This document shows, in pieces, positions 33,185 to 43,504 of a stretch of DNA of 64,000 nucleotides (position 1 is the stretch's first letter; the number at the start of each line of letters is the position of its first letter). The notes beneath the pieces are model-generated. The model had not been told where the DNA came from. It saw only the letters and a list, made by a program, of their open reading frames with translations, and did no database searches. Origin of the DNA: Ceratotherium simum simum (Eukaryota > Chordata > Mammalia > Perissodactyla > Rhinocerotidae). Where the stretch lies: NCBI RefSeq assembly GCF_000283155.1, contig NW_004454171.1, positions 13,924,049-13,988,048 on the forward strand. The letters run 5' to 3'. Position numbers and translations under genes: made by a program.

Positions 33185-33355
33185 ACAAGACTGGGGACAG
33201 TCTCTTCAGCTGTAGAGTCTGGAAAACAGGAACACCTCAAAGGGCAAGTATGAGGATTAAATGGGTTAATACTCATAAAAGTACTTAGAATAATGCCTAG
33301 ATCATAGTAAGTGTTCAATCGCTGTTGTTATTATTACATATTAATCTTACTATTA
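33185..33355 (+). repeat. MIR SINE 3' half
   Basis: TATGAGGATTAAATGGGTTA, AAAGTACTTAGAATAATGCC and AGTAAGTGTTCAATCGCTG are the MIR 3' half, ending in a TTATTATTAC tail. Confidence 0.82.
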
Positions 33356-33359
33356 TTAT

Positions 33360-33899
33360 GATGATGAGAGCACCAAATACAGAACTAAATCGGTGCGTTT
33401 GCTAAGGACTCCAAGCAGATCACACATTCGTGCCTCCTTAGCCACCCGCCCCTTGCCGCAGGGACTGTGGGGCTGTTTTCAGATGGCCTTTTCTGCCCCT
33501 AATGCAGGAAGAGGACCCTGCTCCGTGTTAGTTATCGCCTTTGGGTAATCTGGGTAATTGTCTCCCAACGTGCTATTTAGAATGTCTACAGTGGGCATTT
33601 AAAGAGCATCTTGGAATCACGGTGTCCTGGAAATCACTACACCCGCCAGCTATTATCACAGAACCATAGGCTGGAAGGAAGGACAGATGTCATTAAGTCT
33701 AGCCCTCAGCCCCCAGCGCCCAGCTCAGACACAAGCCTGGCCTTATCTCACAAATGAGGCTTTTCTGGGGAAATTTCTGGAAACAAAACATGACCTTGAA
33801 TCTGATCACTTCCTGAGAGACCATCCAGCCCTACACTTAACTGCCCACGGCTTTGAATTAGTTCAAGCCCCAGTTGAGTTTCCGATCCCAGATGAATTG
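33360..33899. other. Unassigned sequence
   Basis: No repeat or gene recognised. TTTGGGTAATCTGGGTAATTG near 33540 is a short internal direct repeat. Confidence 0.5.
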
Positions 33900-34650
33900 T
33901 GCGTCCCATGGTTTCACCCCGGCCTTCCAGCTCTGGCGCCGGGGCCCTTCCAAGGCTAACGCTCTTCTGAGTTCTCGCGGCAGCGGGCCCGGAGCCAGCT
34001 GTGCCTGGAGCCAGCCCAGATTCACGCAGCTGGGGTCCCCTAGCTGATGGCAGAGGGAGCACTTGATTCCTAAATCCTATGACTCAGGCAAACTTCTTGT
34101 GTTGACTTCAGGATGCAAAGCCATTTGTTTAATCAATTTCACCTCCTCCCATCAGCCTTTAGCTGATGGCAGATTCCCAGCAACATCCATCCTCCTCCGA
34201 CATTTTCCCCAGGCTGAGGTCCTTCGTTCTTGGGGTTCATTTGAGCCGTTTCCATAGTGACAGCCACTTGTTGAGTTTTGAATCTCCCATCGAGGTCCTT
34301 GCAATTTGCCAGCTAAGCCAGCAATCACCAGGCGTGTGTGCCAGGCTAATAAGACAAAGTCTGTTTTATTTTATCCTCGCCTTTTTTCATCTGCCTTCAG
34401 TTGGGGGCAGCCTCACAAAAGAGAGCGCCTTTTGGCTTTCAACATTCTTTGGGCTCTGCTCATTATCCCGGGCGCTATTTGGGACTGAGCCCGTGTGCGG
34501 TACGTTTCCGCGGCTGGCTCTGGCCACCCTGAGCCGGCCATGGCAACAGGCTGGGGGTGCGCGCCTCCCTTGGAGCAGGCCACGTGGCACTGCTTTTTAT
34601 TTGCATGTGGGTGTGTGTTGGAGCGAACACTCCTGCCTCTTTATTTTAAA
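33900..34650. promoter_or_regulatory. Candidate conserved regulatory block
   Basis: A repeat-free stretch with raised GC and scattered CpG (TTCTCGCGGCAGCGGGCCCG near 33972; TTTCCGCGGCTGG near 34504) flanking an AT-richer core (CAGCTAAGCCAGCAATCACC, GCTAATAAGACAAAGTCTG). A 164-codon plus frame (34166-34660) crosses it but has no recognisable domain and competes with frames on both strands. Texture suggests regulatory single-copy DNA; no sequence evidence proves it. Confidence 0.3.
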
Positions 34651-34654
34651 CGGA

Positions 34655-34815
34655 GGGTGATCAGGATGAAAACAATTCCACCGTGGATGGAAACTAACTT
34701 TTGGTGGTGAACACGATGCAGTCCATACAAGAGTTGAAATATAATGATGTACACCTGAAATTTACATAACGTTATAAACCAATGTGACCTCAAAACAAAA
34801 CGAAACAAAAAACTT
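34655..34815 (+). repeat. LINE-1 3' UTR end
   Basis: GGTGGTGAACACGATGCAGT, GAAATATAATGATGTACACC, TGAAATTTACATAACG and TTATAAACCAATGTGACCTC are the end of a relatively young L1 3' UTR of laurasiatherian type, with an A-rich tail. Strongly 5' truncated. Confidence 0.85.
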
Positions 34816-34816
34816 A

Positions 34817-35030
34817 GGGGCTGGCCCGGTGACATAGTGGTTAAGTTGGTATCCTCCACTTGGGTGGCCGGGGAGTCCTGGGTTTGAATCCCAGGGTGGA
34901 CCTACACACTGCTTATCAAGCCATGCTGTGGCTATGTCCCACATACAAAAAAAGAGGAAGATTGGCAACAGATGTTAGCTCAGGGCTAATCTTCCTCACC
35001 AAAACAAAAACAAATAAACAAAAAAACATA
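34817..35030 (+). repeat. ERE-type SINE in the L1 tail
   Basis: GGGGCTGGCCCGGTGACATAG head, B-box region GGGTTTGAATCCC, GTTAGCTCAGGGCTAATC tail and a long A-rich end. It sits directly after the A-rich L1 tail, a common SINE target. Confidence 0.93.
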
Positions 35031-35034
35031 ATCT

Positions 35035-36250
35035 AAAACAATTTAAAAAGTTTAAATACAAGAATGTTTAAAACAAACATCCCTCCCTCCCAAAAAATTC
35101 CATCCCGTGGCTCAGTGTCCATTATTGAAGGTTGGAATCAAAATAATTTTGCTTTCTTTTTAGAGAATCCTCTGTGACCCTACATCAGTGAGATTAAGCA
35201 GAGAAGCCTGGAGCCTTCGAAGTCCCACTGCCCTGATGCTTCCTATGTGTATAGAGATTCATCCACCATTTCCCCAGGGTGTGTTTAGTCTAATAGGTGT
35301 AAGCCAACACCTGCAAAAAAGAGTGTTAGCGATTCAAACGAGTGCCTATCCCCGAGCGTAGAACAAACGAAAGAAAGCAAGCCGATAAGAGGATCAGCAG
35401 ATCAAAGCACTCATCACCATCAACCATCCCTTCTTAGTGACTTAAATGGAAATGCCTCCTGTCCTCTTGGCCACATTTCTGCACACCTCCCTGGGACTTT
35501 TAAGCACTGGGAGAGCTTGTTTCTCCCTGTGTTTTGCAAGTTATTATGCAAGATTTTATTGTTTGTCGCTGTTGAGCTTTTATAAGAATCTCTAAAGAAA
35601 ATTCCTCTGATCCGAACGGATGTGCTATTTTGTGTGTGTGGCTGGAACGTTAGCGAGGGCAGGCAGAAGGGCAACATTCTTCCCTTTTAAGAGCCACGAG
35701 GTACAAGGACGGGCTGACTGGAGTGCAGAAGAGAAGGGCTTGACCTTCAGAAGAATGCCTGATAGCCCTGCCTGTCTGGTTTCATCATGGGTTTTAACTG
35801 AGACCTTGAAAAGGGAAAACCAAGGAACATAATGATCCAGAGCCTAAGGCTTCTTGGCTGCAAACATCCCAAATACTTGAACAAATGAACACAAAAATCA
35901 AGGGCAGTTTGCAAAGCAGCATCACAAGACAGATCTATTTAAAGGCAGGCAAAAGAAAAAGAGGCGAATTATCTAAAAAGGAAATGTTTCTAATTGCAAA
36001 CAAGAAAATAGAAAATGTACTGGTGGAATAAAGAAGCCCATCAGACTGTGTCTGGAGCCTGCAGGCCCTGTTGGCAGGTTTGGCACACCATGGGCTCTGG
36101 GCTCTCTCCAGAGCCTTCTGGGCCTTGGGAAAGCGGCTCTTAAGCAGATTGGATTGGATGACCCACTGCTGCCTGGAGTTGTCCTCAAAGGGCCAGAGGC
36201 TGCAGAAGTCTGGACTGGATTCTCGGAGGGGTGCTTAGTTGTAGGGCTTC
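35035..36250. other. Unassigned single-copy-looking sequence
   Basis: No repeat recognised over 1.2 kb. 35480-35660 is AT-balanced with CAAGATTTTATTGTTTGTCG and may be conserved, but this was not testable. A GTGTGTGTGG run lies near 35631. Confidence 0.5.
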
Positions 36251-36254
36251 CTGG

Positions 36255-36830
36255 GAACTTCCATCAGGAAGTAAACCTTCTGTTTCAACGTAACCCAGTT
36301 CAAACTGGTTCAAGCAGTAAGGAAACATATTGATGTGCCTAACAGGAAAGCCCAGATGTAAGGCAAGGCTAGGCTGGTTGGATCCAGTGGTTCAATGACA
36401 TTGACAAGCACAGGGTTTCTTTCTCTCTTCCTGCTCTGCCTCCAGTAGTATCAGATTTATTCCAAGGCTGGCTTCTGCCCTGGTTGCAAGGTGGTTGCCA
36501 ACTGTCTTCAGGGCGGTGTGCTTCCTCATCCATGTTCAGAGAGAGTGAGTGAGAGCATCTCTCTCCTTCAAACATCAAACCACAGTCCTGCATCTTCCCA
36601 GTCCACCTGCCCTTCCCAGTCTCTCCCGCCCCCTAGGTGTACACTTGAATCACTGTGGCCAAGAAAAGGCTGAGGCTGATTGGTTCAGGCCTGGATTACT
36701 ACCTATTCCTGCCACCATCACTGTGGCAAGGAGGGTGGAAGGCTGCTGACTGGTTTAGGTCAATCAGGGCCTCCCCTGGAGCTGGGGGTCGGGGCCAACT
36801 CCACCCCAAAGACAAGACTTTGCCACCAGG
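36255..36830. repeat. Ancient interspersed repeat, family not named
   Basis: The series CAGTTCAAACTGGTTCAAGC, GGATCCAGTGGTTCAATGAC, TCTTCCTGCTCTGCCTCC, AATCACTGTGGCCAAGAA, CTGATTGGTTCAGGCCTGG and CCCCTGGAGCTGGGGG is one I recognise from a widespread mammalian repeat with repeated 'ctgattgg' blocks. I cannot give its name with confidence. Confidence 0.5.
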
Positions 36831-37114
36831 AAGACTAGGGTTCCCTCAAAGGAAAATCTGGGTTCCATTAGCAAGAGGGAAACAGGGGGAGGGGTTTGGA
36901 TGCTGATGAAGCAATGACTGTGTGTCCTCTTCAGGTCCTGGGAGAGGGAAAGGCTAGAGGAGGGGTGCCAGCAGCAGAGGGTAGAATTATACCCCGAACC
37001 CTAGGAAGTAAAGGTGGGAAAGAACTGGGCACCTGTTTGAGTTGGTTTCATTGCTGAACCCTCACTTCTTCCTCTATCCATGTGCTTTCTTCCTCATCTT
37101 CCCCAGAGAAGGGC
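36831..37114. other. Unassigned sequence
   Basis: Purine-rich short stretch between two repeats; nothing seen. Confidence 0.5.
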
Positions 37115-37365
37115 CAGCACAGCCTAGTGATTAAGACTTCGTGTCCCAATGCAGGCATCACAACCTACCTTCCAGCTGTATGACTTGGGGCAAGTTACTT
37201 AACATCTCTGGCCTTCAATCCCCTTATCTGTAAAATGGGGAGATGATAGAACCTCTCTCACAGGATTGTTGTGAGGATTCAAGAGTTAAAACACTTAAGG
37301 CACTTAGAACAGTGTCTGACCCAAAGTAGGTCCTTAATACATATTATCTGTTATTATTCCACTTA
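37115..37365 (+). repeat. MIR SINE, nearly full length
   Basis: GCCTAGTGATTAAGACTTCG, GTATGACTTGGGGCAAGTTA, TCTGTAAAATGGGGAGATG, TTGTTGTGAGGATTCAAGAG and GGCACTTAGAACAGTGTCTG follow MIR from its tRNA-like head to the TTATTATT tail. Confidence 0.93.
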
Positions 37366-37384
37366 AAAAAATCTGTTTCTTTGT

Positions 37385-37510
37385 CATCTCCAGCATTAGA
37401 CAAAGGCAGCCATTTCACTTATTTATCTTTGAACAGTCACCTCCAGCACAGTGCCTGCCACACAGAAGGCTCAATAGGTCTGAATGAATGAATACGTGAA
37501 TGAATGATAG
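37385..37510 (+). repeat. L2 3'-end fragment
   Basis: CACAGTGCCTGCCACACAGA, AGGCTCAATAGGTCTG and a (GAAT)n end are the L2 terminus. Confidence 0.65.
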
Positions 37511-37689
37511 CCAGTGGTTTAGGAGACCCTGAAATCAGGCAGAGTGTGGTTGGGCTGGAAGACTGGCACTACTGAAGTGCTCTCTGGTGTAAGGGAGGTA
37601 ACTCTTAGTTTCTCTGTCCCAACTGGCCCGTCATGAAGGTGGTTTGGCACCTGGCCCCGCCCTACCCAGCTCTTCTTAGCTCCCACATC

Positions 37690-38030
37690 TCCCTTTGACA
37701 AGGCCCTCTCTGCTGCTCACTATCCTCTGTCATGCCCACGCCCACTTCACAGCCTTTGATCACACTATTTCTCTGCTCAGAATGTCCTCTGACTTCCTCT
37801 TTCTACCCAAATCAGGCCTAGCTACCCTCAGGAGCCTTCCCAACCCAATATGATCCTTTTCTTTTCTGAACTTCCCAGGTACACAGAAGTATTACCTCAT
37901 GCCATACCCCTGAGTCTCCCTCTCACTTCAGCCTCAGCCTCAGCGGCAAGTTCTCTGCAAGCGTCAACTCAAGTCGACAAAAATCCCACCTCCAGTGCGT
38001 GCCCTGCATCACTCTGCTTTTGGCCCCAGT
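37690..38030 (+). repeat. Probable L2 fragment
   Basis: CTCTGCTCAGAATGTCCTC, AATCAGGCCTAGCTACCCTC and AGGAGCCTTCCCAACCC resemble the L2 'tgttccctctgcctggaatg ... ccaggaagccttccctga' region. Confidence 0.6.
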
Positions 38031-38069
38031 AAGCATAGTCTGGAGGTCCAGGGGAGTTAAAACCTGAGG

Positions 38070-38855
38070 GACCAAATGAAAACCACAGTGAGGTGCCACT
38101 TCACACTCAGTAGGACGTCTGTAATCAAAAAGTCAGATAACAAGTGCTGATGAGGACGTGGAGAAGTTGGAACCCCTATACACTGCTGGTGGGAATGTAA
38201 GATGGTGCAGCCACTTTGGAAAGTAGTCTAGCAGTTCCTCAAAAGATTAAACATACACTTACTATTTGACTCAGCAATTCTAATCCTAGGTATACAACCA
38301 AGAGAAATGAAAACTTATGTCCACACCAAAACTTGCATTATTTGTAATAGCCAAAACGTGAAACCACCCAAATGTCCATCAGCTGATAAGTGGGTAAACA
38401 AAACGTGGTCTATCCATTCAAAGGAATATCATTTGGCAATAAAAAGAAATGAATTACTCATACATGCTACAATGTGATGGACCTTGAAAACATTTTGGTA
38501 AGTGAAAGGAGCCAAACACAAAAGACCACCTATTGTGTGATTCTATTTACATGAAATGTCCAGAATAGGCAAATTCATAGAGATAGAAGGTAGATTGGTG
38601 GCTGCCTACAGCTGGGGAGAGGAGAGAGGTTGGAGGAAAATGGGGAATAATTGTTAATGAGTACAGGGTTTCTTTGTGGAGTAATGAAAATGTTTTAAAA
38701 TTTGTTGTGGCGATGGTTGCACAAATCTGTGAATATGCTAAAAACCTTTGCACTGTACACTTTAAATGAGTGAATTGTATGGTACATGAATTAATGAATA
38801 ATGAAGCTGTTATAAATAATGAAGCTGTTATAAAAACAGACAAACAAATAAAACA
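38070..38855 (+). repeat. LINE-1 3' end (old subfamily)
   Basis: ATACACTGCTGGTGGGAATG, CAGCCACTTTGGAAAGTAG, TAATAGCCAAAACGTGAAAC, AAAAAGAAATGAATTACTCA and ACAATGTGATGGACC trace the end of L1 ORF2 and the 3' UTR. All frames are interrupted. Near the end an 18-base unit (AATAATGAAGCTGTTATA) is tandemly duplicated at 38797-38832. Confidence 0.9.
38797..38832. repeat. 18-base tandem duplication in L1 3' end
   Basis: AATAATGAAGCTGTTATA occurs at 38797-38814 and again, identical, at 38815-38832. Confidence 0.9.
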
Positions 38856-39157
38856 CTTGAGGAGTCATCTTCACCAATGAGAGATGAGAGCTGGTGGATA
38901 CATACTTCAGATGGAGAATTCTGGGGGGCATTCTGGATGTTTCTAGAAGGTTCTGCCTCCAGAACCCCTCTTGTCTATAGCAGTGATCTCGATAATGCTC
39001 CCTTTTATTGTCATTTCCTCCTTTGCTATTTTACTCTCCCTGCTTTCTCACTCCTGTTTCTTGGAATCACCTTCCAAATAAAATACCTGCGCCACAAGAT
39101 CTTATCTCAGGCTCTGCAAACCAAGTCAGCATGCAATTCAGACTTAAAATTATTAGC

Positions 39158-39266
39158 TATAACTATATATATATGAAACAATATGTATAAAACTATATAT
39201 ATATAAAGCTATATATATAAAACTATATGTATATATGGCGTATATGTGTGTGTATATACATTTTTT
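39158..39266. repeat. (TA)n-rich low-complexity region
   Basis: Several TATATATA runs separated by AAAC/AAAGC spacers; the unit AACTATATATATAT(A) recurs. Ends in TGTGTGTGTATATAC. Confidence 0.88.
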
Positions 39267-39309
39267 TCCTCTCTTTTTTACTTTGACCGGATTGTTACAG
39301 CAATGGAAG

Positions 39310-39365
39310 AGAGGACCAACACTTACTAGCTATTATGTACCAGGCACTTTACATACATTGTTTGT
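39310..39365 (-). repeat. Short MIR fragment
   Basis: CACTTACTAGCTATTATGTA CCAGGCACTTTACATAC matches the reverse MIR 3' end. Confidence 0.6.
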
Positions 39366-39714
39366 TTTTAATATAATTTATTTAATTGTAGGTTTATATA
39401 ATTTAATTTTTAATAAAGGTTATGTTTAGCAACTGGCTTGCAAAATCCCTGAAAATCTAATCAGCTATAATAATCAGCTGAGGGGCCATATGAGCTGGCC
39501 CCAGCATACCTGTGGACTGTGGCTTGGAAGGGAAATAAAAAGAAATTCTACTAATGAATTTATTATCAAAATTTCTCTCAGAAGGCAGAAGTGAATCCCG
39601 TTTAGATGTTGGATTACTCCCTGATGCTAACAACTCAATGTGAATATCGGTAGTTAAGAAGGAACATCGTTCGATGCAGCACTGCCCCATGGGACTTGCT
39701 TATTATTACTTATC

Positions 39715-39842
39715 CAGTTGAATACTGTCACTATGGTAGCCACTAGCCACATGTTGGCTCTTGAACACTTGAAATGTGCCTAATGAATTTTAATTTGAGT
39801 AGCTGCACGTGGTTAGTGGCCACTGTGTTGAAAGCACAGCTT
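39715..39842 (+). mobile_element. MER58-type hAT MITE, deleted
   Basis: TATGGTAGCCACTAGCCACA, TTGAACACTTGAAATGTGCC, then GTGGTTAGTGGCCACTGTG. Internally deleted third copy; the ends still mirror each other. Confidence 0.82.
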
Positions 39843-39844
39843 AC

Positions 39845-41560
39845 ACTTTGGTAAATAATTTTTAGGGGGTCTTTATTATGAAATCACATGCCAGTTCCTC
39901 AGCTTGCATCACCTGATTCTGGCTGTCTTAGCTTATCCACTTTCACCTCTTCCTACTCTTGACTTGGTTCCTCCATCCAGCTCACTGGTTTTTTTTCCAT
40001 CCCTAACATATATACTCAGCTGATTCTCATATCAGGCCTCTGTAGTTCCCATATGTGCCTTTCATGGGTTATAAGTAAGTGTCTGTGAGCTATTCAACTT
40101 TTAGGGTAGCCTGGCAGGGCCTGGCGTGGCTGGAAGTCCGGGGTGAGTCATCTTCAGACTCAAGTTGATTTGTTTGGGGCCTTTCAGAGGGTGCCATAGG
40201 AGGAGCAAAGTCTGACAACTGTCCTATGGGCCCCTAGACAGAGGGCTCCAGTGACATTAGCTTTCCACAGATCCACCACAGCACACTGTGTGGCTAACGA
40301 AGTACTCCAGCATCAGGACTCTGATACCAGCAGCCAGCCACGGAGTGGGTCACTGTCTGTTGTGGACAGTGGCCCTGGTGGGTCCAGTTTATGTCCCAGG
40401 TCCCCAGGAAGAAAGACACAAACCGTAGGGGTGGGCAATCAAGGGGTGTGGTGTGGGGAGGCCAGGGCTCCTAGTGGGTGCAGCTCCAGGGGTGGTCCTA
40501 AGTTTCCTCCTCACATAGTTCAGATACCTCTGTCCATTTGTGCCTGGTAGGTCCTTGTAGTGGTGTCCAGGTGAGCTGCTGGTTAATTGCCTTGACAACA
40601 CATGCACATTCTGCAAATCAAGAATTCCATTATTATTTTGAACTCGTCTCTACAAAAAGGTCTGATTGAATTAGAAATCCATCCATATTACCATAAGACA
40701 TTTAAATGTTGCATTTATCAATAAAGAATATGAATCACTAATAGAGTCTTTAAATATAATTTCAGCTGTTATACCTTTCTGATAGTTGTAAAAATAGTTT
40801 TAAATTCTTTAGCACATATTTGCGCAAAGTTCCTCATGGATGCTTTCAAGAATTTGAAGATACCATCCTTAAAAAGTTGGCATTTTTGCCATCATTGGCA
40901 TAAATTGGTATAAAAAAGTTATATTCTTGCAACTAAGCTGAAGTATAACTTAAAAAATTAAAAAAAAATTTATTTGGAATTGGTGCAAATTCATATTTAA
41001 TATATTCCCTAATAAGTGGCATTTTTTCTTATGGTAATGATATAAGGTTAAAAAGCAATAATTTTTTCCACTAGGTACTGTGTAAACGGCCCCCTCCCTC
41101 AATCTCTTCTAGTTTATCCCAGCATGCCCAGCCAATATTTCTTCTCCATGTGTCATGAATTGAAAAAGTTTGGACAGCAGTGCCCAGGTTACCCTCCCCT
41201 CTTCCACTCTGCCTCTCTAAAGCTGCCTCTATTTGTGACTCCTGCCCTCCTTGCTTCTAGACACTCCACAGCCAGGCGTCTCTTGTTCTCGCCTTGCTTT
41301 GGTGGGGAGGACATGCTACTTGTGTATGCTTTAATGCAGCCTTAGCGTGGCTCTCTTAGTGTTCCATACATTCATATATTTTCTTCCACTGAGGTTATAC
41401 ATTCTTTAAGTGTAGTATCTATGGACTTACTACTTTTGGATAATTAAGTTCCTTAAAAAATCTCAATAAGAGTTACAAGATCTGAAACTAATTCATCTAA
41501 AATTAAGGAGTGGAATTTATTTTCTTTCTATCTCCTTGCAAGGGGACTAATATATAATCT
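39845..41560. other. Unassigned non-coding sequence
   Basis: About 1.7 kb without a named repeat. 40620-41040 is strongly AT-rich, while 40100-40600 is GC-richer with overlapping frames on both strands. No gene supported. Confidence 0.5.
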
Positions 41561-41561
41561 G

Positions 41562-41612
<51 letters not shown>

Positions 41613-41652
41613 GTATCATCTATCTATCTGTGTATTTGTCTATCTATCATCT
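41562..41652. repeat. (TATC)n microsatellite
   Basis: Pure TATC array of 51 bases (41562-41612, about 12.75 units), followed by interrupted TATC/TGTATT units to about 41652. Likely length-polymorphic. Confidence 0.97.
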
Positions 41653-41765
41653 ACGAACATATTTTGGCTTTTCTTGTCTGCCTTTAGTGCTTGTGTGAAT
41701 TTCCCCCTATTCTGCCAGGGGCATTTACTTGCTTGGGGAGGATTAGGATTATTACACAGAAATGC

Positions 41766-41785
41766 AAAAAAAAAAAAAAAAAAAA
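41766..41785. repeat. A20 homopolymer
   Basis: Twenty consecutive A bases. No AATAAA and no recognisable retroelement body was found just upstream, so its origin is unclear. Confidence 0.9.
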
Positions 41786-41789
41786 GAAC

Positions 41790-43080
41790 GAATCAATGTT
41801 AAGTGTTTGATATCCAAAATAGGATGTTTGAATCCACAGCAAGACTACTGAAAACCACACTTTGAAATAGAGGAAGTGTTTTCTAAGTTTCTTAAGCTCC
41901 TTTTAATGCATCAAAAGCTGGGAGACTTGAACATTAGGCTTTTCTATAAGCCAAGGCTATGATGTACGTGGGAATAGGAGAAGCTGGTGCCTTTTCGTCT
42001 CGAGGATGTAGAATACAGAGGCAGAGGAAGAGGAAGCCAGCGTCAGACGTCGGACTTCCCTCCTTGGATCAGCATCTGGGATGTGGGGCTAGTTTTAGAT
42101 GGAGAGAGGGGAAACTGAAAGCTGAGGAGGCTTTTTATACCCCGTTCGCCATTTTGAGGTCGCTTGGAAAAGAAGAAGAAATAAGATTACGTTCACAGGT
42201 TCCAAGTGGATATGAATTTTGGGGAGACTCTATTCAACCTACTGCACAGGCAGAGGAAAAATTAAACACTGAACGTTCACCCGAAAGAGACTGACCCAAC
42301 TGAAATGGATTATTTCACCTGGATGAGGCTGGGATACCACGAACTGGCAAGTTTAAATAGCCCTCCCCCACCGCAGCCACTGCCTAGCGGGGTCGGGTGA
42401 GGGGAGCTCACGAGGAAGATTAAATGATTCATCTTCTAAGATGAACAAGTTACATTCACTATTTGTATCTGTGTAGTGTTGAGGTTAAAACTGCCACATC
42501 ACTGTATATCTGGCTAGCTACTACTCCAAAAGGAAAGAAAAGAAACAGATACTACCAAATCACTACAATCAAGGTAGAAGATCTCAAGCAAAAATAGTGC
42601 AGTTTGTGGGAACATAGAATGGGGAGGAAGAGGAGAAAAATGATTATACTAGAAAACTAAGGTTAAGAGGAACAATTAGAATTCATCAAAAAGTATTTCC
42701 TCTTAGCCCCGAGTTTCTTGGCAACCAAGAAAAGAAAAGAAAGATGAAAGATCGCAAAGACCTTATTATTTATCTCAAGGAAGTGTACCATATTGCCAAA
42801 AGATTAAAAAATTTTTTTCAAAATACTGGCCATGAGAAGCCTATCATAAAGGGCATTTATAGAAGGAATAGAGACTGTTATGAAATGTGATTTCTTTAAT
42901 AGGAATTGTACAAGAAATTCAAGGACATTTTTCTTGTGACATTTCTTATATCTAAGCTTAATACATCTAACCCTAAACTAAGATATAATATCAATTTGAG
43001 GTTCTGAAGGCTTTTGTGTGAAAAGCTAGAATAATGCAGTTTGAGTATCTAACTTTCTGAGAAAAAACTGAGAGAATCTA
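41790..43080. other. Unassigned sequence
   Basis: A 111-codon plus frame (41959-42294) covers a purine-rich stretch with no recognised protein features. 42360-42415 is GC-rich. 42600-43080 is AT-rich. See the separate entry at 42132-42156. Confidence 0.5.
42132..42156 (+). promoter_or_regulatory. TATA-like box next to a YY1-like site
   Basis: TTTTTATA (42132-42139) is followed eight bases later by CGCCATTTTG (42147-42156), the reverse complement of the YY1 core CAAAATGGCG. Such pairs occur in LTR and LINE promoters. No transcript start or element boundary could be shown, so this is a motif note only. Confidence 0.25.
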
Positions 43081-43082
43081 GA

Positions 43083-43294
43083 CATTGCACTGTCCAATAT
43101 GGTAGCCACTAGACACACAAGGTTATTTAAATTTAAATTTGAATTAATTAAAATGCAATAAAATTAAAAATCCAATTCCTCTGTTACACTAGTCATGTTA
43201 CAAATACTCAGTGGCCACATGTGGCTAGTGGCTACTATATTGGACTGTGCAGAGAAATTTCCATCATTATTGAAAATTCTATTGGACAGATCCT
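43083..43294 (-). mobile_element. MER58-type hAT MITE with clear inverted repeats
   Basis: The left end GCACTGTCCAATATGGTAGC continues CACTAG; the right end is its inverse, with two mismatches over 26 bases. The AT-rich core TTTAAATTTAAATTTGAATT separates the arms. The flank TTGAAAATTCTATTGGACAG shows the element running on to about 43294 in reverse orientation. Most complete of four copies. Confidence 0.9.
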
Positions 43295-43504
43295 AAAGGA
43301 ATGTATGGATGTATCTTTTGGGTAACAATTTTTTGAAAACATTTCAGTATTGAGATTGTGAGAAGTATGTTAAAAGACAACGTTTTAGATAAACTTAAGA
43401 AATACATTAAAAGACTTTTAAGGATAAATTTAATATTTGAATAATTATTTTAAATATTATATTAAATAAATATGATGCTAAATAAAAATTAAATATGTTT
43501 AAAT

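Noticed and set aside
34166..34660. Longest open frame (164 codons, plus strand) as a gene
   Set aside because: No recognisable domain, competing frames on both strands, GC-biased composition, no supporting splice or promoter evidence.
41562..41652. CRISPR-like repeated array
   Set aside because: It is a 4-base microsatellite with no spacers; the window is a mammalian nuclear genome.
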